Origin: Planctomycetota bacterium | GTDB taxonomy: Bacteria; Planctomycetota; DG-23; SLPQ01 | Direction: 5' to 3' | NCBI GenBank assembly: GCA_021160625.1 | Contig: JAGHCE010000056.1 | Coordinates: 1 to 13,304 of the forward strand | Length of the DNA: 13,304 nucleotides | Part shown: one piece after another, positions 1-7,734 of the stretch | How the letters are laid out: the number at the start of each line of letters is the position of its first letter | How positions within the stretch are numbered: position 1 is the stretch's first letter | Made by a program: the position numbers and the translations under genes | Notes under the pieces: model-generated | What the model was told of the DNA's origin: nothing | Seen by the model: only the letters and a program-made list of their open reading frames with translations | The model's database searches: none

Positions 1-1
1 C

Positions 2-640
2 CAGAACACTCTTCGCCGGCGGCTGGTTCTTGCGGCGCCGGCCGACCGGATTGGTCTCGTTGCGGGTGCGGACGTGGGCTTTGCGGCCGGGGGGAAGACG
101 GCGATCGGAGGGGTGGTGCTCTTTTCCTGGCCGAGTCTTGAAGTCGTGGACGTGGCCCTTGCGGCGCGCCCGACCCGGTTCCCCTATATTCCGGGGCTTC
201 TGTCCTTCAGGGAGATTCCGGTGCTGGCCGCCGCTTTCGGGCGCCTGTGCGGCAGGCCGGACGTGGTCTTTTGCGACGGCCAGGGGCTTGCACACCCGAG
301 GCGCCTCGGCCTGGCCTGCCATCTCGGCGTCGTTCTCGGCGTGGCGACGATCGGGTGCGCAAAAAGCGTCCTGGTCGGCAAGTTCGACGAGCCGGGAGCG
401 CTGCGGGGAGCACTCTCGGTTATGAGGGACTCCGGCGAGGTCGTCGGCGCCGCCGTGCGCACGAGGGATAACGTCCGGCCCATATACGTCAGTCCCGGGC
501 ATATGATGGACCTTGATACGGCGGTGGATCTGGTACTGGCGGCCGGGAGAGGTTACCGTCTGCCGGAGCCGACGAGGTGTGCGCACAACTTGGTGGCAAG
601 GGCCAAGGCAAGCCACCCAAGTGCAAGCGCCGCAACGTGA
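2..640 (+). CDS. nfi: Endonuclease V (deoxyinosine 3' endonuclease), 5' end cut by window edge
   Basis: A reading frame open from base 2 to the TGA at 638-640 gives 212 residues, close to the roughly 220 usual for endonuclease V, so only a short N-terminus and the start codon lie outside the window. The first internal GTG (74-76) is not the start, because conserved sequence precedes it: AGADVGF carries the first metal-binding Asp (codon 71-73). Other family landmarks follow in order: the PYIP wedge and SFRE (second acidic ligand), CDGQGLAHPRR (third acidic ligand), GCAKSVL (conserved Lys), VSPGH (conserved His) and the C-terminal RLPEPTR. All catalytic residues appear intact. The family nicks DNA one nucleotide 3' of deoxyinosine to start repair of deaminated adenine. 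The gene converges on the MalG-like permease gene with a 36-bp gap that contains no obvious terminator hairpin. Confidence 0.93.
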   Translation, partial: QNTLRRRLVLAAPADRIGLVAGADVGFAAGGKTAIGGVVLFSWPSLEVVDVALAARPTRFPYIPGLLSFREIPVLAAAFGRLCGRPDVVFCDGQGLAHPRRLGLACHLGVVLGVATIGCAKSVLVGKFDEPGALRGALSVMRDSGEVVGAAVRTRDNVRPIYVSPGHMMDLDTAVDLVLAAGRGYRLPEPTRCAHNLVARAKASHPSASAAT

Positions 641-676
641 AGCCGGGCCGCTGCGCCTCTGGCCATCGGCGCCGCA

Positions 677-1684
677 TTACCCCTTGAGCGCGCCGGAGGT
701 CATTACCCGTACGAACTGCTTCCTCACACAGAGGAAAAGGATGATGACCGGCGCCGACGATATCGTCGCACCGGCCATAACGGGGCCGAGGCGCTGAGAG
801 CCTACCTCGCGCAGGTTCAAGAGGGCTATCTGCAGTACCGTCAAGTCCTTCGTAATGACCATAGGCCACAGGAGGTTATTCCAGTACCCCAGCACCAGCA
901 GGATGCCGTAAGCGGCCAGCATTGGGACCGCAAGCGGCAGGACAATGGTGAAGAAGGTCCTGAACTCCCCGGCGCCGTCCACCTTGGCGGCGTTGATGAG
1001 GTCGTCGGGAATCGAGAGCATATACTGGCGCATAAGGAACACGCCGAAGGAGCTGGCCAACCCCGGAATGATGAGGCCCGCGAAGTTGTTGTATCCATGC
1101 AGGCCGAAAAGCGTAATCACGAAATTCGGCAGGAGCACCATAATCCCTGGGACCATCATCGTGGCGAGAATGGCCATCAGGAGGAAGTTGTTGCCTCGAA
1201 AGCGCTTCTTGGCGAAGGCATACCCGGCCATCGAGCAGAAGAGGAGGTTTCCGAGGGTCGCGACGCTGGAGTAGATGAAGCTGTTGAAAGTGCAGGTGAT
1301 GAAGTTGTCGGAGGAGCCTGAGCTTTTCCCGCCGGTCCTCGAGAGGAGCTCGCCGTAGTTTTCCGTGGTGAATATCCTCGTGAAGTAGTGCAGGCCGAAA
1401 TGGACCTCTTTCCTGAAAGCCCCGGCCTCGCCCTCCACGGGAACCTCCTTGACGATCCAGGGTTTCGGGAGCCACACTACTTCCTTTTCCATATAGAACT
1501 GCTTTTTTGCGGATACCAGCAGCATCCAGAAGAGCGGAAAGAGCATAGCCAGCGCGCCAGCCCACAGCATGATGTATATGATCGCCCTGTTGACCCGGTG
1601 CCTCGCCACGGCACCGGCAAACCGGGGCGGCGGCTCTACCGGCGGCGCATCTTCCTGCAACGGCTGTATCACAGTCTCGGCCAT
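677..1684 (-). CDS. ABC sugar transporter permease, MalG type
   Basis: This 335-residue inner-membrane permease belongs to the carbohydrate uptake ABC family (binding-protein-dependent transport inner membrane component). The EAA loop that contacts the ATPase is clear at about residues 231-254 (NAAKVDGAGEF followed by IVLPLAVP). Membrane segments are visible near residues 33-58, 135-156, 165-190, 200-218, 250-270 and 303-320. The protein is longer than the usual 270-300 residues because of a hydrophilic N-terminal tail and a large loop of about 70 residues between the first two membrane segments, which should face the periplasm. The ATG at 1684 has an AGAGGG ribosome binding site 8 bases upstream. 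It is the last gene of the unit and starts 19 bp after the MalF-like gene. The substrate cannot be read from the sequence. No solute-specific enzyme gene lies beside it. Confidence 0.93.
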   Translation of the reverse strand: MAETVIQPLQEDAPPVEPPPRFAGAVARHRVNRAIIYIMLWAGALAMLFPLFWMLLVSAKKQFYMEKEVVWLPKPWIVKEVPVEGEAGAFRKEVHFGLHYFTRIFTTENYGELLSRTGGKSSGSSDNFITCTFNSFIYSSVATLGNLLFCSMAGYAFAKKRFRGNNFLLMAILATMMVPGIMVLLPNFVITLFGLHGYNNFAGLIIPGLASSFGVFLMRQYMLSIPDDLINAAKVDGAGEFRTFFTIVLPLAVPMLAAYGILLVLGYWNNLLWPMVITKDLTVLQIALLNLREVGSQRLGPVMAGATISSAPVIILFLCVRKQFVRVMTSGALKG

Positions 1685-1703
1685 TTTGCGTACCCTCTGT
1701 TTC

Positions 1704-2669
1704 TCAGGCGGGTTTTCCCAGGTGCCCGAGTTTCGCTTGAATGAGCGTAAAGATAAGAAGTATCAGAAACAGCGCCACGGCCATCGCGGACGCGTAGCCG
1801 AAGTCCCGTTGCCCGAATGCTATGTTGTAGATCAGCAGTATCGGCACCTGGGTGGCGTCGTCGGGCCCGCCGGCACTCTCGCCGTATGACGGCAGTATAA
1901 GGATGATGGCAAAAAGTTGGAAGGCCCTTATCACGCCGGTGATGCTCAGAAAAAGTATCACCGGCCGCAGGAGCGGTACCGTGATGTGGTATGTCCTGCG
2001 CCAGAAGCCCGCGCCGTCTATCATCGCACTCTCGTAGAGCTGCGGGTCGATGGAGCGAAGGCCCGCGGTGTAGATGAGTATCCAGTACCCAAGCCCGCCC
2101 CACAGCGCCATTACGGCCACGCCAGTCATCACCGACCGCGGGTCGCCGAGCAGGCTCTCAATGGGCTTGTCCGAAATCCAGGAGGTAACCGTTAAGAGCG
2201 GTCCTGCGAGAAGCCCTGATTTCTTGATGAAAAGCAGTTTGAAAATCCACGCGGTGGCGGCGGAAGAAATAACCATCGGCACAAAGTAGGCGGTCCTGAG
2301 GAAACCGATGCCCTTGATCTTCTGCTCCATCAGGCTGGCTATCACCAGTCCCAGCACAAGTGCTATCAGCACGTATTCGACGACGAAGACGCTGACGTTC
2401 GCCAGCGACCTCCAGAAGAGCTCGTAATGAAGCACCTTTGCGTAGTTCGCAAACCCGACGAATGTTAAATGCTGGGTAGGCAGCCAGTTCACACCGCCGA
2501 AAAACGAGAGCCCCAGCGTCAGGAGAAATGACACGTACGAAAACACGGCGATAAGCGCGAGCGCCGGCAGAAGAAAAAAGAACGTTGCGAATTTCTCCCG
2601 CCGCTTGTACGTCAGGAACCCTGAACCTGCGAGAGCCGGTTGCCGCCCGTATGCATTTTTACCTGGCAT
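1704..2669 (-). CDS. ABC sugar transporter permease, MalF type
   Basis: This 321-residue permease pairs with the downstream MalG-like protein to form the membrane channel of a carbohydrate-type ABC importer. The EAA motif is at about residues 212-235 (ESAMIDGAGFWRR then ITVPLLRP). Six hydrophobic segments can be traced: about 28-57, 92-115, 124-147, 181-201, 236-260 and 290-312. Its length and layout match short MalF/UgpA-type permeases (about 290-320 residues) that lack the large second periplasmic domain of E. coli MalF. The ATG at 2669 is preceded by GGAG with 7 bases of spacing. It begins 15 bp after the stop of solute-binding lipoprotein 1, which strongly suggests co-transcription. As with its partner, the substrate is unknown, and a shared ATPase of the MsmX/UgpC kind would have to come from elsewhere. 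Confidence 0.94.
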   Translation of the reverse strand: MPGKNAYGRQPALAGSGFLTYKRREKFATFFFLLPALALIAVFSYVSFLLTLGLSFFGGVNWLPTQHLTFVGFANYAKVLHYELFWRSLANVSVFVVEYVLIALVLGLVIASLMEQKIKGIGFLRTAYFVPMVISSAATAWIFKLLFIKKSGLLAGPLLTVTSWISDKPIESLLGDPRSVMTGVAVMALWGGLGYWILIYTAGLRSIDPQLYESAMIDGAGFWRRTYHITVPLLRPVILFLSITGVIRAFQLFAIILILPSYGESAGGPDDATQVPILLIYNIAFGQRDFGYASAMAVALFLILLIFTLIQAKLGHLGKPA

Positions 2670-2684
2670 TGATTTTCTCCGAGA

Positions 2685-4418
2685 CTACTTCTTGCCGGAC
2701 AGGATCGCCTCGGCCTCGGCCTGGCACCACCTGCCCGCTTCCTCCGGACTCATTCGCTTCGAGGGATCGTCAGCCGTCACGAACTGTATCGCCCTGCCGA
2801 GAACCTCGCTCTGCAACCTTCCCCATATCCTGTCGACGGGCAAATAAACCCCCGAGGACAGAAGCGGGGTGTATACGCCGGCGGGGCTCTTCGGGATGAC
2901 GGACCTTGTGTCCAGCATATTTTCCGGTGTCCCCTGGAGGATTACGGTCACCCTCTGCCCGGTTGCCTCCGCCACGTCGTCGGCAAGCTTCTTGAGAGTC
3001 CCCGCATATTTGTCGGCAAGTTTCCGGACCCTCTCCTCGGCCTGCTTGGCCTTTTTCTCGTCGCCTTTTGGGGCCGCCTTCCGGACGGGGACGCTCTCGG
3101 TCTCCCAGGAGGATGCCCCTGCAATTTCCCTGTCCAACATCAGCGGCGCCCAGAGGTATATGGTCATCGAATCGTGATACGTGCGCTCTATTCGGGGCTT
3201 TCCGACAAAGTCGCCGTGCCCCTGGCCGAATTTCTCCAGGAACCTGTTGCGGACTGCGGCGTTTCCCCTGTCGTCGGCGTCGAGCTGCTTCCAGACGGAA
3301 AACCTGCACGGCAGGTACCCGTGCCCGTAGTAGGCGTCGATCTGCTGGTTCGCGTCGCCTATGTACCTGGCGAACTCCATCGCGAGACGCTTGTGCTTTG
3401 ACTCCCTGGAGACGCCGTTGGCGCTGGCGTTCATATAGAGCCTCGGGGGTTTTCCCGGCGCGTGGGGCAGTGCGGTCACCTGCATATCGATATTGAAGAC
3501 TTCGCCGAAAATCCAGTTCCCCGCCTCGCAACCGGCGTAGTAACCGGATGTAAGCCCCGGTAGCCTCTCGCTTTTTCCGTCGGCCACGGGTATGTCATCC
3601 GACACGAAGAATTTCTGCCATTCGGCAAGGCCCTTGATAAACTCCGGGGTGTCGTACGTCAGAGGCCTGTCGCCCGGCGGCCCGCCGAGAAAGTCGTCAA
3701 GCGAATTGTCGCTCTTGCCGTTTTCGTCGGGCATCGCCTCCATATAGGCCAGGAAGAAGGGGTAGGCCGAGGGTACGTGCCCCCTGGTTATCCCGAGCGG
3801 CCTGCGCAGGAGGGTTGCGACGGCGGCCTCGCCAGGCGGCAGCGGGCCGAGAATCGGCTCGTCCTTTCCGACGTCCCACTTGAAAAACTTCGAGGCCCAC
3901 TTACGGTATTCGTCGTAGGACTCCGGCACATCCTTTTCGGATGTGTTCGCCTCCTTCATACAGTCCCGGTTGAAATAGATGAAGGGGCGTATGCCGACGG
4001 TGCTGGGAATGGCCGCAAGCGTCCCGTCAGGGTACGTCGGGACCGAGAGGCTTATCGGCATAAAGTCGTCACGGTCGATGAATCCGTCCGGAACCGGCTC
4101 CAGCGCGTCATTTTCCAGGAGCAGCGCCTGGGAGGAGGTGCCGACTATGATGACGTCGCTTACAGTGTGGGAAATGAGCATCGTGTAGACTTTTTCCTGG
4201 GCGTTGGCCACCATCGCGCGGAAGTTGATACGAACGTTCTCGTCGGCATGCGCGCGGCAAAAGTCGTCCATCCAGCGCGAGTAATACTTCTCGAAGTAGC
4301 TGGTGGACCACTCGATTGTCGTGTAGCGTTGGCCGACCTTGCCGCAGCCGGCCAAGACAACCAGCACCACGGCCCCCGCCGCAATACAGCCCAGCAATAT
4401 TCCCTTGTGCCGCGTCAA
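2685..4418 (-). CDS. Extracellular solute-binding lipoprotein 1 (sugar ABC importer)
   Basis: This 577-residue substrate-binding protein resembles the family 1 (MalE/UgpB-like) solute-binding proteins. A short basic N-terminus, a hydrophobic stretch and the lipobox LAGC put the lipidated cysteine at residue 25. The TTG at 4418 is chosen because GAGGAG lies 6 bases upstream and the signal peptide begins directly after it. Binding-protein features include the FEKYYSRW start, PFIYFNRDC in the middle and a C-terminal SPEEAGRWCQAEAEAIL helix. It is over 100 residues longer than typical family members. Part of the excess is a charged, Lys/Glu/Ala-rich segment at about 442-515 before the C-terminal helices. 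It is a clear paralogue of lipoprotein 2 (5813-7534). It lies 26 bp after the secretion ATPase gene and 15 bp before the MalF-like gene, so it is the cognate binding protein of these permeases. Confidence 0.9.
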   Translation of the reverse strand: MTRHKGILLGCIAAGAVVLVVLAGCGKVGQRYTTIEWSTSYFEKYYSRWMDDFCRAHADENVRINFRAMVANAQEKVYTMLISHTVSDVIIVGTSSQALLLENDALEPVPDGFIDRDDFMPISLSVPTYPDGTLAAIPSTVGIRPFIYFNRDCMKEANTSEKDVPESYDEYRKWASKFFKWDVGKDEPILGPLPPGEAAVATLLRRPLGITRGHVPSAYPFFLAYMEAMPDENGKSDNSLDDFLGGPPGDRPLTYDTPEFIKGLAEWQKFFVSDDIPVADGKSERLPGLTSGYYAGCEAGNWIFGEVFNIDMQVTALPHAPGKPPRLYMNASANGVSRESKHKRLAMEFARYIGDANQQIDAYYGHGYLPCRFSVWKQLDADDRGNAAVRNRFLEKFGQGHGDFVGKPRIERTYHDSMTIYLWAPLMLDREIAGASSWETESVPVRKAAPKGDEKKAKQAEERVRKLADKYAGTLKKLADDVAEATGQRVTVILQGTPENMLDTRSVIPKSPAGVYTPLLSSGVYLPVDRIWGRLQSEVLGRAIQFVTADDPSKRMSPEEAGRWCQAEAEAILSGKK

Positions 4419-4444
4419 GGCCTGCTCCTCACCGGGTGACGCCG

Positions 4445-5698
4445 TTACACATACACGACCCTGAAGTATTCTTCAACGGTCGTTACGCCATCGGCCACCT
4501 TGTTGAAGGCGCTTTCCTTGAGTGTCTGCATACCGGTGTCCCTGGCCACCTGGCGGATGACCTCGCGGGTGGTCTGCCTGAATATGAGGTCCTTTATCTC
4601 CTCGTTCGCCTCCATTATCTCGAAGACGCCTATCCGGCCGCTGTAGCCCGTGTGGAAGCACTCCTTGCACCCCCTGCCTCTGGCAAAGGTGAGCTTCTTG
4701 TGGTCTTTCGGGTTTACGCCCATTTGCTTTAGGAGGTCGTCGTCCGGTTTGTACTCTTCCTTGCAGTGCGGGCAGATTTTCCTGACGAGCCGCTGGGCGA
4801 GAACGCCCACGAGGCTGTTGGAGATGATAAAGCCGGGGATGTCGAAGTTGAAAAGGGTCGTCACGGTGGAAGGGGCATCGTTGGAATGTATGGTGGAGAA
4901 TACCAGGACGCCCGTCAGCGCCGCCCACACGGCGATCCTGGCCGTCTCGTTATCGCGGATTTCGCCGACCATAATGGTGTCCGGGTCCTGCCTGAGCATA
5001 GCCCTCAAGCCCTCGGCGAAGCTGAAATCCACGCGGGTATTCACCTGTACCTGGTTGGCGCCCCTCACGCGGTACTCCACGGGGTCTTCAATGGTCATAA
5101 CGTTGTCCGTGCGGCGGTTGATCTGCATCAGGGCGGAGTACAGCGTCGTCGTCTTTCCGCTGCCGACCGGGCCCGTGGCCAGGATCAACCCGTACGGGCG
5201 GGCGATGAATTGCTTTACCAGCTCAATCTGCTTGGGCTCGAAACCGAGTTCGCCGAGTTCGCCGAAAGAGGCCCTTGCCGTCATAATGCGGATGGCGACC
5301 TTTTCCCCCATCGTGGTGGGCACGGTTGCCAAGCGGATGTCGTGGTCCTGCTCACCGATGGAGATGCTCATCCGGCCGTCCTGGGCATGGCGCCTTTCGA
5401 CGATGTCCATATTCGCGAGAACCTTCACGCGGCTCACCAGCGCCAGGGCCGTCGAGGGTGCGACGTTCAACACGTCATGGAGCATCCCGTCGATGCGGTA
5501 CCGCACGACCAGGCCGTCTTCGTGCTGGTCGAGGTGAATGTCGGTGGAGTTGGCGTTGATCGCCGCCTCGAAAATGTAGTCCAGAAGCCTCGGAACCGGC
5601 GCCTGCTCGGCCACGTCCACCAGTGAACCGTCGCGTGTTTTGAAATCGTACTGCGCCTCGCCCAGGGCGTCGGACTCACCCTTTTTCTTTCTGGCCAT
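4445..5698 (-). CDS. PilB/GspE-type secretion ATPase, short form
   Basis: This hexameric-ATPase family protein powers type IV pilus extension or type II secretion. From the ATG at 5698 it has 417 residues. Walker A is GPVGSGKTTT at 176-185 (Val replaces the usual Thr), the Asp box is TIEDPVEY at about 202-209, Walker B is TIMVGEIRD at 241-249 and the His box is TIHSND at 269-274. A tetracysteine metal site is intact (CPHC at 309-312, CKEC at 344-347). Family members are often 550 residues or more, and the N1 (MshEN-like) domain is absent here. The ATG at 5698 has GGGGAG 6 bases upstream. In-frame starts at 5725 (ATG) and 5752 (GTG) lack a ribosome site, and a likely promoter overlaps 5752. 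No PilC/GspF, pilin, secretin or prepilin peptidase gene is nearby. It sits inside a sugar-uptake unit, so its partner is unknown. Confidence 0.92.
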   Translation of the reverse strand: MARKKKGESDALGEAQYDFKTRDGSLVDVAEQAPVPRLLDYIFEAAINANSTDIHLDQHEDGLVVRYRIDGMLHDVLNVAPSTALALVSRVKVLANMDIVERRHAQDGRMSISIGEQDHDIRLATVPTTMGEKVAIRIMTARASFGELGELGFEPKQIELVKQFIARPYGLILATGPVGSGKTTTLYSALMQINRRTDNVMTIEDPVEYRVRGANQVQVNTRVDFSFAEGLRAMLRQDPDTIMVGEIRDNETARIAVWAALTGVLVFSTIHSNDAPSTVTTLFNFDIPGFIISNSLVGVLAQRLVRKICPHCKEEYKPDDDLLKQMGVNPKDHKKLTFARGRGCKECFHTGYSGRIGVFEIMEANEEIKDLIFRQTTREVIRQVARDTGMQTLKESAFNKVADGVTTVEEYFRVVYV

Positions 5699-5753
5699 TT
5701 TTTTCTCCCCGGCTTTCTGTGCCATTTTACGGCGTAATGCCGAACAGGGCACT

Positions 5754-5781
5754 ACTATATGCTAATTTCAGCGCCGTTCAA
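5754..5781 (-). promoter_or_regulatory. Candidate sigma70 promoter for the secretion ATPase and downstream transporter genes
   Basis: On the minus strand a -35 TTGAAC (5776-5781, 4 of 6 matches) and a -10 TATAGT (5754-5759, 5 of 6) are separated by 16 bp. The predicted transcript start near 5746 lies upstream of the ATG at 5698 but just inside the longer GTG-started frame, which favours the shorter protein. The 114-bp gap after lipoprotein 2 allows a separate promoter. Seen in sequence only, with no experimental support. Confidence 0.5.
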
Positions 5782-5812
5782 GGGATTTACGCCCCCCGGC
5801 GCCGGCGGCGGT

Positions 5813-7534
5813 CTACTTGCGGCCCGCCATAATGTCCTCGGCCTCCTTTTGGGCCCATCTGGCCGCTTCCTCGGGGGACAGGCGCACGGACTCGTCTTCT
5901 ATCGTCGCCTTTTGACAGAGCCTGGTGATCACCTCCGGCAGCAGCCTGTCCCACATTTTGCTGATGGGTACCCAAATGCCGCCCTCCAGGAGCCCTGCAT
6001 AGAGCGACACGGGGCTTACCGTCACGTATGACCTCGACGCAATCATCTCCTTCGGCGTTCCCTGGACGATGACGTTTACCTCGACGCCCGCAAACTGGGA
6101 GACCTCTTCCGCGAGTCTTCGGGCAAGCGGTGTATGCGACTCGGCAAGCTGCGCGTGACCGGCTGCGGACTGGGTGGTCGATGCGTCGCCGCCGGGCTTC
6201 GATGAGACCGTCAGGACCCGGGTGTCCTTGTCAAGCGGCACCCAGAGGTATAGGTCGAGCGTGTCGTGGTTGCGCCTCTTGATCCTGGGCACGCCGACGT
6301 AGCCGCCTTGCTCGATATCCTGCCCGGAAAGAAACTTCTTGCGGATTGCGGCTTCGACGTGCTCGTTGGCCTCCAGCTGCTTCCACGCCGAGAACCTCCC
6401 CGGCAGGTACCCGTGCCCGTAGTAGGAGTCGATCTGCGAGTCGGCGCTGTTTATGAACTTGGCGAACTCGAATGCCAGCCGCTTGTGCTTCGACCCGCGC
6501 GATATGCCCGTGGATGTCGAGTTCATATACAGCCTCGCCGGCATTCCCGGCGCGTGGGGCATCCTCGTGGCCACCATATTGACGGTGTAGACCTCGCCGT
6601 AAATCCAGTTCGACGCCTCGACCCCGGCGTACGTGCCCGCTATGAAGGCTGGGACCCTGGTGGTGTCCCCGTCGACCACGGCGCCCTTTTTCGGGAGGTA
6701 GAAGTTCACGTAGTCCCGCAGGCCCTTGACGAACTCCGGGTTGTCGAACCTGAACGGCCTGCCCGACGGCGGCCCGCCGAAATAGTCGTCCAGCGAGCCG
6801 TCCGACTCGCCGTCGGCGTCCGGCAGCGGCTCCATATGCGAGGCCAGTATGGGAATCGACGACCACAAAAAGCCCCTCATCATCGCAAAGGGTCTGCGAA
6901 CCATAGTCGCTCGCTTCAACCGCTCCTCATCGAGCGGACCAACCACCGTTCCCCCGTCCACCTTCCACTTGAAGAGCTTGGCCGCCCATTTTCTGTAGTC
7001 GTCGTAGGTATCCGGAATTTCCGCCTCCGAGGTGCCTGCTTCGTCAAGACAGTCACGGTTGTAGTAGACGAAGGGCCGCATTCCGAGGCCGGCCGGTATG
7101 CCCACCAGGGTTCCTTTGGAATCCGTGGCCAAATGAAGGGTAAGCGGCGGAAAATCGTCCCGGTCGATATCCGCATCCGTAACCGGCTCCAGTGCATCGT
7201 TTTCCATCAGGAGTGCTGCGCTGTCGGGTCCGATGTAGATGCAGTCGGACAAGGTATTGGAAATGAGCATTGTGTAAACCTTCTCCTTGATGCTGCCGGT
7301 CATCGCGCGGGACTTCACCCTAACGTGCTCGTCGGCGTGGAGTTTTTCGAACTCGTTTAGCCACCGAGGGAAGTATTTCTCGAAATTGTTCATATACCAT
7401 TCGATATAGACGTACTTTCCCCCGATTGCACCGCACCCGGCCAGCACAACCAGCACCGCCGCCGCCAGCAGGATGCCGCCGGCGACGCGAAATGCCGTCT
7501 TGCGGGGCCCGCCTCGCATGAACTGCTTCAACAT
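5813..7534 (-). CDS. Extracellular solute-binding lipoprotein 2 (sugar ABC importer)
   Basis: This 573-residue solute-binding lipoprotein is a paralogue of lipoprotein 1, with shared blocks along its whole length, for example KEKVYTMLIS, ENDALEPV, IDRDDF, NRDC and SPEEAARWAQKEAE. A basic N-terminus and hydrophobic segment end in the lipobox LAGC, with Cys at residue 34. The ATG at 7534 is preceded by AGGA about 9 bases upstream. An ATG five codons in (7519) is an alternative start. As in its paralogue, an extra segment (about 442-510) precedes the C-terminal helices, but here it is Ser/Thr/Ala-rich rather than Lys/Glu-rich. The last part, VIVQGTPKEM, is shared. The gene has its own likely promoter (7648-7676) and a 114-bp gap to the secretion ATPase. 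It may serve the same permeases with a different ligand preference, or be a duplicate under different control. Confidence 0.9.
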   Translation of the reverse strand: MLKQFMRGGPRKTAFRVAGGILLAAAVLVVLAGCGAIGGKYVYIEWYMNNFEKYFPRWLNEFEKLHADEHVRVKSRAMTGSIKEKVYTMLISNTLSDCIYIGPDSAALLMENDALEPVTDADIDRDDFPPLTLHLATDSKGTLVGIPAGLGMRPFVYYNRDCLDEAGTSEAEIPDTYDDYRKWAAKLFKWKVDGGTVVGPLDEERLKRATMVRRPFAMMRGFLWSSIPILASHMEPLPDADGESDGSLDDYFGGPPSGRPFRFDNPEFVKGLRDYVNFYLPKKGAVVDGDTTRVPAFIAGTYAGVEASNWIYGEVYTVNMVATRMPHAPGMPARLYMNSTSTGISRGSKHKRLAFEFAKFINSADSQIDSYYGHGYLPGRFSAWKQLEANEHVEAAIRKKFLSGQDIEQGGYVGVPRIKRRNHDTLDLYLWVPLDKDTRVLTVSSKPGGDASTTQSAAGHAQLAESHTPLARRLAEEVSQFAGVEVNVIVQGTPKEMIASRSYVTVSPVSLYAGLLEGGIWVPISKMWDRLLPEVITRLCQKATIEDESVRLSPEEAARWAQKEAEDIMAGRK

Positions 7535-7647
7535 ATTTCCGGTTCCTTTCGCTTGCCCTTCGCGGTGTCGAGAGCCCTCGCACGTCGGCCCCCGGAGCCT
7601 CCCGTGATTCGATTTGCCGGCCCCGTTGCAGGACCTTCGGCGTGTGG

Positions 7648-7676
7648 ATTATACATATGCGCCGGGGAGTTGCTAA
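7648..7676 (-). promoter_or_regulatory. Strong sigma70-like promoter for solute-binding lipoprotein 2
   Basis: On the minus strand a perfect -10 TATAAT (7648-7653) is 17 bp from a -35 TTAGCA (7671-7676, 4 of 6 matches). Transcription would start near 7641, leaving a leader of about 107 bases before the ATG at 7534. It lies in the 200-bp gap after the MoxR gene, so the transporter block can be expressed separately from MoxR/DUF4159. The rest of this gap holds a GC-rich inverted pair (GGCCG/CGGCC) just after the MoxR stop, without a T-run. Confidence 0.65.
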
Positions 7677-7734
7677 GAGATATTCGGAAACGAAATCCCA
7701 CAGGGGCGGGCGGGCCGGCAGCCGTGCGGCCTGC

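Noticed and set aside
641..676. Shared terminator between endonuclease V and the MalG-like gene
   Set aside because: The 36-bp gap has no convincing stem followed by a T-run on either strand.
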